Positions 38,017 through 47,016 are shown, counted from the first letter of the stretch. The stretch is DNA of 64,000 nucleotides from Aquimarina sp. RZ0 (GCF_008370685.1 NZ_VTZU01000024.1:23000-86999); one strand, 5' to 3'. Translations and numbers: made by a program. The notes: generated from the letters alone by a model not told the origin.

Positions 38017-40809
38017 ATGAAGATACTTTTACTATTGTTCTTCTTATTTTTTTTATCGCCCCAAACTACCTTCGGAAAGGATTCGAAGATGAAGAATAGT
38101 ACATCAGAAAGTTTATATAACTTTTGGGCATCTTTTAATGATTATACCTCAAAAGAAGAAATTGAAAAAATAGAGACGCTTAATGCTACCTTTGACTATA
38201 CACCTTCAGAATTTTGTCAGAACGGAATAGATCCCATTCCTAATGTTACGACCCCCGGAGGGTTATTTAGCAGTACGGCAGGCCTGGTTTTTGTAGATAC
38301 GGCTACAGGAATCGTTGATCTCGATGCAAGCACACCAGGAACATATCAAATAACATATACTGTTGCGAGTGGCAGCCCACTTGTCTTTATGCAAAGTATC
38401 ACTATTAATGCTGCGCAACCAGCGAGCATTAGTTATAATAATAATGGCTCATCGTCTACTACATTATGTAGGTCATCTTCAAATCCCACTCCTATAATCA
38501 CAGGAGTAAGCGGAGGTGAGTTTACCAGTTCACCTGATGGATTGGTTTTTGCCGGCGGTGGCGGTGGCGGATCTATTTTTATTGCAAAACCCGAAGAGAA
38601 TCAAAAGATGATGTCATCTACCGGAGAGATAGATTTGAACGCGTCTACTCCAGGAGAATATGTTGTTCAGTATACAACGCCAGAAGGATGTGTTGTCGCT
38701 TCTCATACCGTTTTTATTGTAGATCTTATAGACGCGGCCTATTCTTATGGATCTCCCGTTTTTTGTCAGGATGGAATAGATCCAGCTCCTATATTTAGCC
38801 AGCCATTACCTGCCGGACAAGGACAGGTTTTTCTGGTTACTGCCGGAGGATCCGGGCTTAAGTTTGTAGATAATGATAATCAGGTAAATGCTCTTATTGA
38901 TTTAAGTGAATCTGCCGTAGGATTCTATTCAGTCCAAAGAGTTATTTTTAATAATTGTGGTACTGGAGGTTTTACTTCAAGTACAATTAACCTGCAAATC
39001 ATAGCTTCCGGGAATACTTCGTTTAGTTATAGTGCAGCTACATTTTGTAAAAATGATCCCAATCCGGTTGCCACCATATCCGGAACCAATGGAGGTATGT
39101 TTAGCTCCACAGATCCTAATTTGATTTTTGCCGATGCGGCTACCGGAGAAATAGACGTAACTGCAACACCTGCGGGTATGTATCCTATAGTGTATGACCT
39201 TACAGGGATTTGTGCTGCAACGAGTACTCCTCAGGATATAACCATAGTGGGAGCGGATGCTTCATTTAGTTATGCTGTGACTGAGTATTGTAGTGGAGAT
39301 GTAGACCCTCTACCGACGATTACAGGAACTGCGGGTGGAGTTTTTTCTAATAGTTCCAGTTCTGGATTAGTGATAAACGCAGGTTCTGGATTAATAGATC
39401 TGGATGCCAGTGCAGAAGGTCCTCACGAAATTACATATACAACTGCGGGTGCCTGTGCAGGTTCAAGTACTTTTACAATTACTATTATTACCAACAGTAT
39501 AGCAGATTTTGAGTATGCATTGCCGGCATATTGTCAGTCTGATACTAATCCGTCTCCGGTTATAACAGGATCAGGAGGAGGATCTTTTAGTAGTACAGCA
39601 GGTTTGGTTTTTATTGATGCCAATACCGGAGAAATTGATCTCTCAGCAAGTACACCCGGACAGTATACCCTTACCTATGAGATTCCTGATCCCTGTGGGA
39701 TTGTGGTTCAAAAAGATATTACGATAGATAGTGAAAACCCAACGCTTTCTTTTGAAACAAGCCTGGATGATGCACCTTTTATTGCTAGTCCGGGAGCAAC
39801 TATTGATATTGAGCTGGGAAGAAAACTGGAAATACGTTTTCCGGAAACATTTAATGGAACCGTTTCCTGGTCGGGGCCGGATTCTTTTTCTTCTACAGGC
39901 ACAGAAGTAGAGATCTCTAATGATATTCAATTAAGTAATTCAGGCACCTATACTGCTGCAATTACATTTGATGTTGCTTGTGGATCAGCACCTACAACCT
40001 ATGATTTTGTAGTAAATGTATTGAATAGTGTAGTAAGGCTTTCTCCAAAAGTATTCTTACAGGGAGCCATGCTGGGAACTACAGATAATCTGATGAGAGA
40101 TGATCTCAGAACTCTTGGATATCTTCCTAATGATACTCCTTATAGTGATGGTGTTTCTGTAGACGGATCCATTTTTAACGATGCTGCTCTGGATGCTGAT
40201 AATATTGTAGACTGGGTATTTATAGAGTTACGGGATGCGGTAACAAATACCACCGTAATAGATGCGCAATCTGCTTTTGTACAAAAAGATGGAGATATAG
40301 TAGATATAAACGGGAATACAGAACTAACAATGACTGCCACTACAGGCGGGAGTTACTATATAGTAATCAAGCATAGAAACCATTTAGGAATCATGACCGC
40401 AACTCCTATTGCCCTAAATACGATACCAATCAATATTGATTTTAGAGATGGTAGTCAGGCTACTTTTATTAAAGATAGTGGAGCTGAAGCTCAAACTTCG
40501 ATTGGCATGCCTGTTGGCACTGTCGGGATGTGGGCAGGTGATGCTAATGGAGATAATCAAATCACATATTTTGGAGCATCGACAGAATCGATTGTAATCC
40601 GTCAAAGAGTTTTTGATGATTCAGGTAATTTATTTAATCTTCCAACATATCCTTCGCAGGGCTATAGTAGTACAGATGTTAACATGAATGGGGTTACTGG
40701 ATATTTTGGAGCAAACACCGAATTCGTTTTTATAAGGGATAATGTTTTTAGTAATCCTTTGAATATATTCAATTTACCAACAAATCCAGTTAATCAACAA
40801 CTGCCATAA
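38017..40809 (+). CDS. large secreted repeat protein with dockerin-like C-terminus
   Basis: 930 residues with a signal peptide (MKILLLLFFLFFLSPQTTFG). Six related units of about 80-95 residues start near 58, 136, 239, 334, 414 and 496, each with the pattern YxxxxFCQxxxxPxP, then GGxFSSTxGLVF, then TGEIDLxAS and PGxYxITYT. The second unit carries an extra glycine-rich insert (near 180-199). From about 672 a different region follows, ending with two aspartate/asparagine loops, GDANGDNQITYFGA (near 841) and TDVNMNGVTGYFGA (near 885), that resemble calcium-binding dockerin or EF-hand halves. It lacks a T9SS domain itself; the next gene has one. Probably a surface or matrix adhesin. Confidence 0.8.
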   Translation: MKILLLLFFLFFLSPQTTFGKDSKMKNSTSESLYNFWASFNDYTSKEEIEKIETLNATFDYTPSEFCQNGIDPIPNVTTPGGLFSSTAGLVFVDTATGIVDLDASTPGTYQITYTVASGSPLVFMQSITINAAQPASISYNNNGSSSTTLCRSSSNPTPIITGVSGGEFTSSPDGLVFAGGGGGGSIFIAKPEENQKMMSSTGEIDLNASTPGEYVVQYTTPEGCVVASHTVFIVDLIDAAYSYGSPVFCQDGIDPAPIFSQPLPAGQGQVFLVTAGGSGLKFVDNDNQVNALIDLSESAVGFYSVQRVIFNNCGTGGFTSSTINLQIIASGNTSFSYSAATFCKNDPNPVATISGTNGGMFSSTDPNLIFADAATGEIDVTATPAGMYPIVYDLTGICAATSTPQDITIVGADASFSYAVTEYCSGDVDPLPTITGTAGGVFSNSSSSGLVINAGSGLIDLDASAEGPHEITYTTAGACAGSSTFTITIITNSIADFEYALPAYCQSDTNPSPVITGSGGGSFSSTAGLVFIDANTGEIDLSASTPGQYTLTYEIPDPCGIVVQKDITIDSENPTLSFETSLDDAPFIASPGATIDIELGRKLEIRFPETFNGTVSWSGPDSFSSTGTEVEISNDIQLSNSGTYTAAITFDVACGSAPTTYDFVVNVLNSVVRLSPKVFLQGAMLGTTDNLMRDDLRTLGYLPNDTPYSDGVSVDGSIFNDAALDADNIVDWVFIELRDAVTNTTVIDAQSAFVQKDGDIVDINGNTELTMTATTGGSYYIVIKHRNHLGIMTATPIALNTIPINIDFRDGSQATFIKDSGAEAQTSIGMPVGTVGMWAGDANGDNQITYFGASTESIVIRQRVFDDSGNLFNLPTYPSQGYSSTDVNMNGVTGYFGANTEFVFIRDNVFSNPLNIFNLPTNPVNQQLP

Positions 40810-40820
40810 AAATATAAAAA

Positions 40821-41633
40821 ATGAAAAAAACTTTACTAATATTTGCTATCTTAATGTTTGGTATAGAATCAAATATAGCTCAGTCCAATTATGACTTTAC
40901 TTTAAGTCAGGATGATATTTATCAGTTCACAGTTTCTGCTGTTTCTACATTTGATTCAGGAACGGATGTGCCTAATTTAGAAGCTTTTGGTTTTACTATT
41001 ATGTTGCCACCTGGAGCTTCAATAGATATGGGTAGTTTAGATTTTAAACTCTTACAATTAGGATCTCTTACTCAAATTACGGATAGTTCTCTTGGTGCTA
41101 ATGATCCTATAGAGACAAGAGATGCTTGGCAGGTTGCTTCAAATACTGGTACGGCTGTCATTCCTTCTCATCCTGTTGGTGAAGTTATAGATTTGGTTAC
41201 TTTTAATGTTTTAGGAAATCCTTCGTCTGGGGAAATAAGATTGTTAAGTAATACGGAAGTACCGGCTTCAAATGTTAGTCCTGTTTTGGATGCATTTTTT
41301 AATATAGATGTAACTGGAGGAAATTCCGCTGGTGATCAGTTTTCTGAATTAACTGGTGATGTAAATTTTCTTTTCTTCCCCTTATCAAATCCGGATATTG
41401 TAACCTCAGATTTTAGTATAACTCCAAACCCTACAAATGGAAGGTTTACGATTAATTTGCTAGATGGGATTGTGAATCCATCGATTAAGATTATGGACAT
41501 AAAAGGAAGATATGTAAAAACGGTGAAGACCATTTTTAACCCTCAGAGTATAGCGGTAGATGCTTCTAATCTAGCGTCAGGAATCTATATTATAGATATT
41601 AATAATACAGCAAAAAGGCTTGTTATTAGATAG
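40821..41633 (+). CDS. T9SS-sorted protein with possible cohesin-like domain
   Basis: 270 residues: signal peptide (MKKTLLIFAILMFGIESNIA), a beta-rich domain (about 22-180), and a T9SS type A sorting domain starting FSITPNPTNGRFTINL and ending ASGIYIIDINNTAKRLVIR. The sorting domain sends the protein through the Por system for attachment to the surface. The middle domain (EAFGFTIMLPPGASIDMGSL and later GEVIDLVTFNVLGNPSSGEI) recalls the cohesin/CBM-like fold, but this is only a resemblance by eye. It follows the repeat protein by 11 bases, so the two are one transcript and may work as a pair. Confidence 0.8.
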   Translation: MKKTLLIFAILMFGIESNIAQSNYDFTLSQDDIYQFTVSAVSTFDSGTDVPNLEAFGFTIMLPPGASIDMGSLDFKLLQLGSLTQITDSSLGANDPIETRDAWQVASNTGTAVIPSHPVGEVIDLVTFNVLGNPSSGEIRLLSNTEVPASNVSPVLDAFFNIDVTGGNSAGDQFSELTGDVNFLFFPLSNPDIVTSDFSITPNPTNGRFTINLLDGIVNPSIKIMDIKGRYVKTVKTIFNPQSIAVDASNLASGIYIIDINNTAKRLVIR

Positions 41634-41839
41634 AAACAGTACTTTCAAAACGTTGACTATTTTTAGAAATAGATCAATATAATAAGCGTTCTGCATCTAT
41701 CTGTGGTCTTGGTTTAAGAAAATATGTGTCAGTTTGAATGATTTTCGATAAGCAATAGTATCAAATTTTTGATAAAAAACTTGCTTCAAAAAAAGAGTCC
41801 TTACAAATGGTAATTGAGTATTACAAGCTTTAAAAAAGG

Positions 41840-41947
41840 GGTAATGCTGCAATAGAGATTGATGCCCATTAATTAAAATACGGTTTATATGTAGTGGCTG
41901 TTACCACTAATGGTATTGCTCAAAGAAAACAATTGATTATTCAATAA
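41840..41947 (+). pseudogene. remnant of a second T9SS sorting domain
   Basis: The forward frame gives GNAAIEIDAH, an in-frame TAA, then LKYGLYVVAVTTNGIAQRKQ, LIIQ and stop. GLYVVxxxxNGxxQxKxLIIQ is the end of a T9SS type A domain. The interruption and the lack of a parent frame upstream (41634-41839 shows nothing readable) mark it as decayed, perhaps a lost partner of the preceding gene. Confidence 0.7.
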
Positions 41948-41972
41948 AAGAAATAGAAAATCATAAGACCAG

Positions 41973-42005
41973 AAACGAGGATTTGTAATAAACTCTCGTT
42001 TTTTT
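41973..42005 (+). terminator. intrinsic terminator after the T9SS genes
   Basis: AAACGAG (41973-41979) pairs with CTCGTTT (41995-42001) and is followed by more Ts. Probably ends the transcript of the surface-protein pair. Confidence 0.7.
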
Positions 42006-42123
42006 AGGGATAAATTCAAAGTAAGCTGTAAGGCTAAAATAGATATAACGATTAATACTATCTTAACACTATATTTTGTAATTTAGCAACCCTTATTATA
42101 AAAGCAAAATTCTAAAAAATCAC

Positions 42124-43410
42124 ATGTCAAAAATAGCTACGTTAGAAATCGACGGTAATAAATATGAGTTTCCCATCATAGAAGGAACAGAAAAAGAATT
42201 CGGGATAGATATAAAAACACTGAGAAATGTAACCGGAGGAGTTACTACCATAGATCCCGGATATAAAAACACAGGAAGCTGTGAGAGTGGAATTACATTT
42301 CTGGATGGTGAGAAAGGAATTTTGAGATATTGCGGATATACTATAGAAGAGCTGGCAGAAAAGGCAGATTTCTTAGAAGTAGCTTATTTGTTGATTTTTG
42401 GTGAATTGCCAACAACAGAACAGTTAACAAAGTTTGATGAAGATATTAAGGAAGAATCCCATGTAGATGAAGATATGAAGAAGATTCTTGATGGATTTCC
42501 CAAAAGTGCGCATCCTATGGGTGTTCTTTCTTCATTAACAAGTGCATTGATCGCTTTTAATCCTGATTCTGTAGATGTAGACTCAGAAGAAGCAATGTAT
42601 GATGCGATTGTAAAGGTGTTGGCTAAGTTTCCCGTACTGGCAGCCTGGACGATGAGAAAACGAAAGAGCTTACCACTGGACTATGGAGATAATTCGTTAG
42701 GATATGTAGAAAACCTACATAAAATGATGTTTTCCAGGCCTAATAAGACCTATGAGGCCAATCAGATCGTAAACAACGCATTGGATAAATTACTGATTTT
42801 ACATGCAGATCATGAACAGAACTGTTCGACATCTACTGTAAGAATTGTAGGATCTTCACATGCAGGATTGTATGCATCGTTGTCTGCTGGGATTTCGGCA
42901 TTATGGGGTCCTTTGCACGGAGGAGCTAATCAGGCGGTTATCGAGATGCTGGAAGCGATCAAAGCAGATGGAGGCGATACTGCAAAATATATTGAAAAAG
43001 CAAAAGATAAGAATGATTCTTTCCGATTAATGGGATTTGGTCATAGAGTTTATAAAAACTTTGACCCGAGAGCTAAGATTATCAAAGTAGCAGCAGAAGA
43101 AGTGCTTGCTGACCTTGGGATAGAAGATCCGGTATTGGATATCGCCAAAGGATTGGCAAAAGTGGCACTGGAAGATGAATATTTTGTAAAAAGAAAATTA
43201 TATCCCAATGTAGATTTTTATTCGGGCATCATTTATAGAGCCCTGGGAATACCTACAGAAATGTTTACGGTGATGTTTGCATTAGGAAGACTACCGGGCT
43301 GGATTGCTCAGTGGAGAGAAATGAGACTTCGTAAAGAACCAATTGGAAGACCAAGACAGATATATATCGGAGAAACAGAAAGACCCTTTAAATCCATATC
43401 AGAAAGATAG
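42124..43410 (+). CDS. gltA: citrate synthase
   Basis: 428 residues of the hexameric Gram-negative type with an N-terminal beta domain (MSKIATLEIDGNKYEFPIIE). It condenses acetyl-CoA with oxaloacetate. Catalytic residues are in place: His in GPLHGGANQAVIEML (near 265), His in GFGHRVYKNFDPRA (near 306) and Asp in YPNVDFYSGIIYRALG (near 363). It is a single-gene unit followed by a terminator. Confidence 0.99.
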   Translation: MSKIATLEIDGNKYEFPIIEGTEKEFGIDIKTLRNVTGGVTTIDPGYKNTGSCESGITFLDGEKGILRYCGYTIEELAEKADFLEVAYLLIFGELPTTEQLTKFDEDIKEESHVDEDMKKILDGFPKSAHPMGVLSSLTSALIAFNPDSVDVDSEEAMYDAIVKVLAKFPVLAAWTMRKRKSLPLDYGDNSLGYVENLHKMMFSRPNKTYEANQIVNNALDKLLILHADHEQNCSTSTVRIVGSSHAGLYASLSAGISALWGPLHGGANQAVIEMLEAIKADGGDTAKYIEKAKDKNDSFRLMGFGHRVYKNFDPRAKIIKVAAEEVLADLGIEDPVLDIAKGLAKVALEDEYFVKRKLYPNVDFYSGIIYRALGIPTEMFTVMFALGRLPGWIAQWREMRLRKEPIGRPRQIYIGETERPFKSISER

Positions 43411-43432
43411 GAATATTCTCCATAAAAATTTA

Positions 43433-43467
43433 AAAAGGCATTGATATATTCAATGCCTTTTTTTTTT
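43433..43467 (+). terminator. intrinsic terminator of gltA
   Basis: GGCATTGA (43437-43444) pairs with TCAATGCC (43450-43457), preceded by As and followed by ten Ts. Confidence 0.95.
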
Positions 43468-44217
43468 CGAAATATTTAGTAAACCCTTTAAAAACATACT
43501 TAATTTCAATATTTGATAAAAATTGAATGTTTTTTGAAAGAAAATTGGTGTCAAAACAAGCCTGTCTTCATATATTTGTTCGGATCATGTGGTAGATTTA
43601 TACCATTTTTGTTTTTAAAAATACCCAAGCAAAACACTGCAATTTTTGTAGCGATAAAAAAATGAAGATGTAAGCGGGTATTTTTGAATAGTGTCTGGTC
43701 TGAAATAGATGATTTTCATAATTTGAAAGATTTTTGATGAAATTTAAAGGTTGTTTTTTGAAGTAGATGCATAGCATCAAACAATTAAAAATAAATCAAA
43801 GTTTCGAAAAAAGATACAAATTTGATTTTGCTGTATTTCTGCCCAGATACTAAGAGTATGTTTAAAAAGAATACAAATTGAAAATCAATAGTTTGAGGTT
43901 CTGAGTACACTTCAAATTATGAGTATATCGAGATATTTACATTATTTGAAGTAAGCTCACGGTTCTTAAAATATTTATTTTCAAGAAGTAAGATTTTTAA
44001 ACAAGCTCTAAATAGTAAGTAACTTTGGAGCAAGCTCGCAAGGTATTTATTAGAAAAAAAGCATTTCGATTTTGAGGCAAGAATTGAAGCATTTAAATCT
44101 CGATTATTGAGTACGTAGCACGCGTATCAATTATGAGTTCTGAAAGCGGTTTTAAACAATACTTGTTTTAGAATCTTATATCATTTGTTGTTTGAATGTA
44201 CTGTAAAAGAAAACTAT
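43468..44217. other. long non-coding gap between gltA and the arginine-deiminase-like gene
   Basis: About 750 bases with no credible reading frame on either strand. The composition changes to longer mixed stretches such as GAGGCAAGAATTGAAGCATT and GAGTACGTAGCACGCG, which look like dispersed-repeat or decayed insertion sequence rather than a simple promoter region. I cannot assign it further. Confidence 0.4.
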
Positions 44218-44335
44218 GATTTTTTATTTTAGTGAAGAAGAATAATCAAGCATAGCAGGACTATGTTTTATTTTCATGCTAAAATGAAGGTAAAACAGGA
44301 CATTGTAATCCAGTAAATTCAGAGTATAGATGGTA
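44218..44335 (+). repeat. dispersed repeat copy 1 (CATAGCAGGACTATG core)
   Basis: The core CATAG-CAGGA-CTATG is a small dyad, preceded by GAAGAAGAATAATC and followed some 40 bases later by GACATTGTAATCCAGTAAAT. The same three blocks, in the same order and spacing, recur at 46268-46385. Its core and the following TTTTATTTT also resemble the centre of the MITE-like element. Confidence 0.65.
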
Positions 44336-44360
44336 TTATATATTTTAAAAAGATACACTG

Positions 44361-45275
44361 TTGAAACTAAATATTAAAAATGAAACGTCAAGACTTAGAG
44401 CAGTTGTTCTGGGTACGGCGGTTAGTAACGGAGGAATCCCAAAAATTGAAGAAGCCTATGATCCAAAATCTGTAGAGCATATCAAAGCAGGTACCTATCC
44501 TCAGGAATCCGATATGGTTGAAGAAATGGAAGCGCTGGCAAACGTTTTTGAGCGATATGATGTTAAGGTGTACAGACCAGAACTGATACAGGATTATAAT
44601 CAGATTTTTGCCAGAGATATTGCTATGGTTATAGAGGATACGTTTATAAAATCTAATATCCTTCCGGATCGGGAAAAAGAAATCAAAGCTATACAATATG
44701 TAATAGATCAGATAGCTCCTCAAAAAGTGTATAAAGCACCTTCTGAGGAGATTCATTTTGAAGGAGGGGACGTGATCATCCATAATGATCATATTTTTAT
44801 TGGAGCCTATACGGGAGAAGACTATAGCGATTGTATCGTAGCCAGAACGAATATGGAAGGAGTGGCATATATAAAATCACTTTTTCCGGATAAAATTGTA
44901 AAAGAATTTGATCTAAACAAGTCTATGAAAGATCCACGAAATAATGCATTGCATCTGGATTGTTGTTTTCAACCCGTAGGAAAAAATAAAGCAATCATAC
45001 ATAAAGAAGGTTTTAAAAACCTGAGTGATTATGAATATTTACGAAGTTTTTTTGGCGACGAACACCTTTTTCATATAGATAAAGATGAGATGTATTATAT
45101 GAATTCTAATATTTTTTCGATATCCGAAAGTGTAGTGATTTCTGAAAGAAACTTTACAAGATTGAATACCTGGTTACGAAACCAGGGTTTTACAGTAGAA
45201 GAAATACCATATGCAGAGATCGCAAAACAAGAAGGATTATTGCGATGTTCTACAATGCCATTGATACGAGATTAA
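44361..45275 (+). CDS. arginine deiminase/DDAH-like guanidino-modifying enzyme
   Basis: 304 residues of the pentein superfamily. Catalytic residues can be placed: acidic pair in HFEGGDVII (near 134-137), His in ALHLDCCFQPVG (near 198) and the nucleophilic Cys in LLRCSTMPLIRD (Cys296). The family includes arginine deiminase, dimethylarginine hydrolase and amidinotransferases; the exact substrate is not fixed by sequence. No in-frame ATG exists near the beginning, so translation must start at TTG. The next gene starts one base after its stop, so arginine to citrulline (here) then citrulline to ornithine (next) is a sensible pathway. Confidence 0.85.
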   Translation: MKLNIKNETSRLRAVVLGTAVSNGGIPKIEEAYDPKSVEHIKAGTYPQESDMVEEMEALANVFERYDVKVYRPELIQDYNQIFARDIAMVIEDTFIKSNILPDREKEIKAIQYVIDQIAPQKVYKAPSEEIHFEGGDVIIHNDHIFIGAYTGEDYSDCIVARTNMEGVAYIKSLFPDKIVKEFDLNKSMKDPRNNALHLDCCFQPVGKNKAIIHKEGFKNLSDYEYLRSFFGDEHLFHIDKDEMYYMNSNIFSISESVVISERNFTRLNTWLRNQGFTVEEIPYAEIAKQEGLLRCSTMPLIRD

Positions 45276-45276
45276 C

Positions 45277-46209
45277 ATGAAACAAATTACCAATACGATA
45301 GTGATGATTCGTCCTGTACATTTTAGGATGAACGAGCAAACAGCAGTTAATAATTATTACCAGAATACCACAGATAAAAGTATTGAGGATGTCAATAGCA
45401 TAGCTCAACAGGAATTTGATGCCTTTGTAGAAATGCTAACATCTGCTGGTGTGCATATCATTGTAATAGACGATGATCCAAAAAATGATACGCCTGATTC
45501 AATTTTCCCCAATAACTGGATTTCCTTTCATGAACATGGCACGGTCGGTTTGTATCCTATGTTTGCTGTTAACAGAAGAAAAGAACGTCGTCCGGAGGTA
45601 TTGGATATAGTAGAAGAAGCAGGTTTTATAATAAAAGATATCATTGATTATACTGCTGCAGAAAATGAAGAAGTATTTCTGGAAGGTACAGGTAGTGTTG
45701 TTTTGGATAGAGTTCATAGAAAAGCATATTGTGCGCTATCTCCTAGGGCAGATGAAGCCTTGTTTATCGAGTTTTGCGAGGATTTTGAGTATACTCCTGT
45801 AATTTTTGAAGCCTATCAGACCGTTCAGGGAGAACGTATGTCGATATATCATACCAATGTAATGATGGGGATTGGAGAAACTTTTGCAATCGTATGCCTG
45901 GCGAGTATCGATGATAAAAAAGAACGAAAAAATGTAGTAAATCATCTAAAAAATGATGATAAAGAGGTAATTGCAATCACAGAAAATCAAGTCGCTAATT
46001 TTGCCGGTAATATGTTACAGGTTATTGGAGCTGATGATACACGATATCTGGTGATGTCTTCTGCTGCATTTAATAGTTTGTCTGCTGATCAAATAGCAAG
46101 AATAGAAAAACATAATGAGATCCTTCATAGTGATCTTAGTATGATCGAAAAATTAGGAGGAGGAAGTGCTCGTTGTATGATGGCAGAAATCTTTCTTCCT
46201 TCAAAATAA
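45277..46209 (+). CDS. ctlX: citrulline utilization hydrolase, CtlX type
   Basis: 310 residues, also of the pentein fold. It begins TNTIVMIRPVHFRMNEQTAV and shows DSIFPNNWISFHEHG, the acidic/Gly site FLEGTGSVVLDRVHRKAYCA, a His in YHTNVMMGIGE, and the nucleophilic Cys in GGGSARCMMAEIFL (Cys300). CtlX-type enzymes hydrolyse citrulline to ornithine, ammonia and carbon dioxide without making carbamoyl phosphate. It is coupled to the preceding deiminase-like gene. The hydrolase call rests on overall resemblance to this family. Confidence 0.85.
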   Translation: MKQITNTIVMIRPVHFRMNEQTAVNNYYQNTTDKSIEDVNSIAQQEFDAFVEMLTSAGVHIIVIDDDPKNDTPDSIFPNNWISFHEHGTVGLYPMFAVNRRKERRPEVLDIVEEAGFIIKDIIDYTAAENEEVFLEGTGSVVLDRVHRKAYCALSPRADEALFIEFCEDFEYTPVIFEAYQTVQGERMSIYHTNVMMGIGETFAIVCLASIDDKKERKNVVNHLKNDDKEVIAITENQVANFAGNMLQVIGADDTRYLVMSSAAFNSLSADQIARIEKHNEILHSDLSMIEKLGGGSARCMMAEIFLPSK

Positions 46210-46267
46210 GTGGTGTATCCGTGCTGCTTTAAAACACTTCAAATACTATAGAATATATTGCAAAAGG

Positions 46268-46385
46268 TGATTTTTAGCGAAGAAGAAAAATCCTGCATAG
46301 CAGGACTATGGCTACGGTTTATTTTTATTCTGAAACGTATACTGGAAAAGACATTTTATTCCAGTAAATTCAACAGATAAAAGGT
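46268..46385 (+). repeat. dispersed repeat copy 2 (CATAGCAGGACTATG core)
   Basis: A second, diverged copy of the repeat at 44218, in direct orientation. After the core it reads GGCTACGGTTTATTTTT, which is also the centre of the MITE-like element, so it links the two repeat types. It ends just before the promoter of the Rrf2 gene. Confidence 0.65.
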
Positions 46386-46413
46386 GTAAATATACAAAGT
46401 TATATCTTTTAAC

Positions 46414-46421
46414 TATTTTTG
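46414..46421 (+). promoter_or_regulatory. −7 promoter element of the Rrf2 gene
   Basis: TATTTTTG fits TAnnTTTG and lies 20 bases before the start codon, so the leader is very short. No clear −33 box is seen. A binding site for the regulator itself would be expected here. Confidence 0.5.
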
Positions 46422-46441
46422 AAGGTATAATAAAGAATACT

Positions 46442-46852
46442 ATGCTTTCTAAGAAAACAAAATATGGCTTAAAAGCGCTCACCTATATTGCGCGAAAAAA
46501 ATGCGAGCATCCTGTTTTGATATCAGAAATTGCTACTAGCGAAAATATATCTCAAAAGTTTTTAGAGAGTATATTACTGACACTTCGTAAAAATGGATTT
46601 TTAGGTTCAAAAAAGGGAAAAGGAGGTGGGTATTATCTGATAAAAGAACCCGAATATATTTCGATGGCGTCTATTATTAGAGTATTAGAAGGTCCTATTG
46701 CAATGTTGCCTTGTGTAAGCCTTAATTTTTATGAAAAGTGTGATGATTGTCCTGATGAGAATGCCTGTACGGTACATCAGCTAATGATCGAGGTGAGAGA
46801 TAATACTTTAAAAGTATTAGAAAACAGAACTTTGGCGGATTTTATGAATTAA
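46442..46852 (+). CDS. Rrf2-family transcriptional regulator with cysteine cluster
   Basis: 136 residues. N-terminal winged helix (MLSKKTKYGLKALTYIARKK, recognition helix SENISQKFLESILLTLRKNG, wing GSKKGKGGGYYL). Cysteines in LPCVSLNFYEKCDDCPDENA and the following CTVHQLM match the Rrf2/IscR arrangement for an iron-sulfur cluster. It may sense iron-sulfur status, redox or NO. No isc, suf or nitrogen-oxide genes are nearby; the two enzymes of arginine breakdown lie just upstream on the same strand, but a repeat and a promoter separate them. Confidence 0.9.
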   Translation: MLSKKTKYGLKALTYIARKKCEHPVLISEIATSENISQKFLESILLTLRKNGFLGSKKGKGGGYYLIKEPEYISMASIIRVLEGPIAMLPCVSLNFYEKCDDCPDENACTVHQLMIEVRDNTLKVLENRTLADFMN

Positions 46853-47016
46853 TATCTGTACTGATTTAAATTACCTAATTTACACTTGTTCTTTTTATTT
46901 ATAAAAAAATGTAGTCTTTATATTTGAGTTTTTTTTAAGTCTAAATCAGCAATAGGACGAAAAATGGTAAGTAGTTTCTTAAGATAGAATCTTGCATAGC
47001 TTATTCCAAGAGCATT

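Noticed and set aside
43598..43780. Minus-strand frame of 60 codons in the gap after gltA
   Set aside because: Low-complexity aromatic/lysine composition from AT-rich DNA, no start context; treated as chance.
44388..44792. Minus-strand frame of 134 codons
   Set aside because: Antisense to the deiminase-like gene, which has all catalytic motifs; the reverse product is Ile/Phe/His-rich and unlike a real protein.
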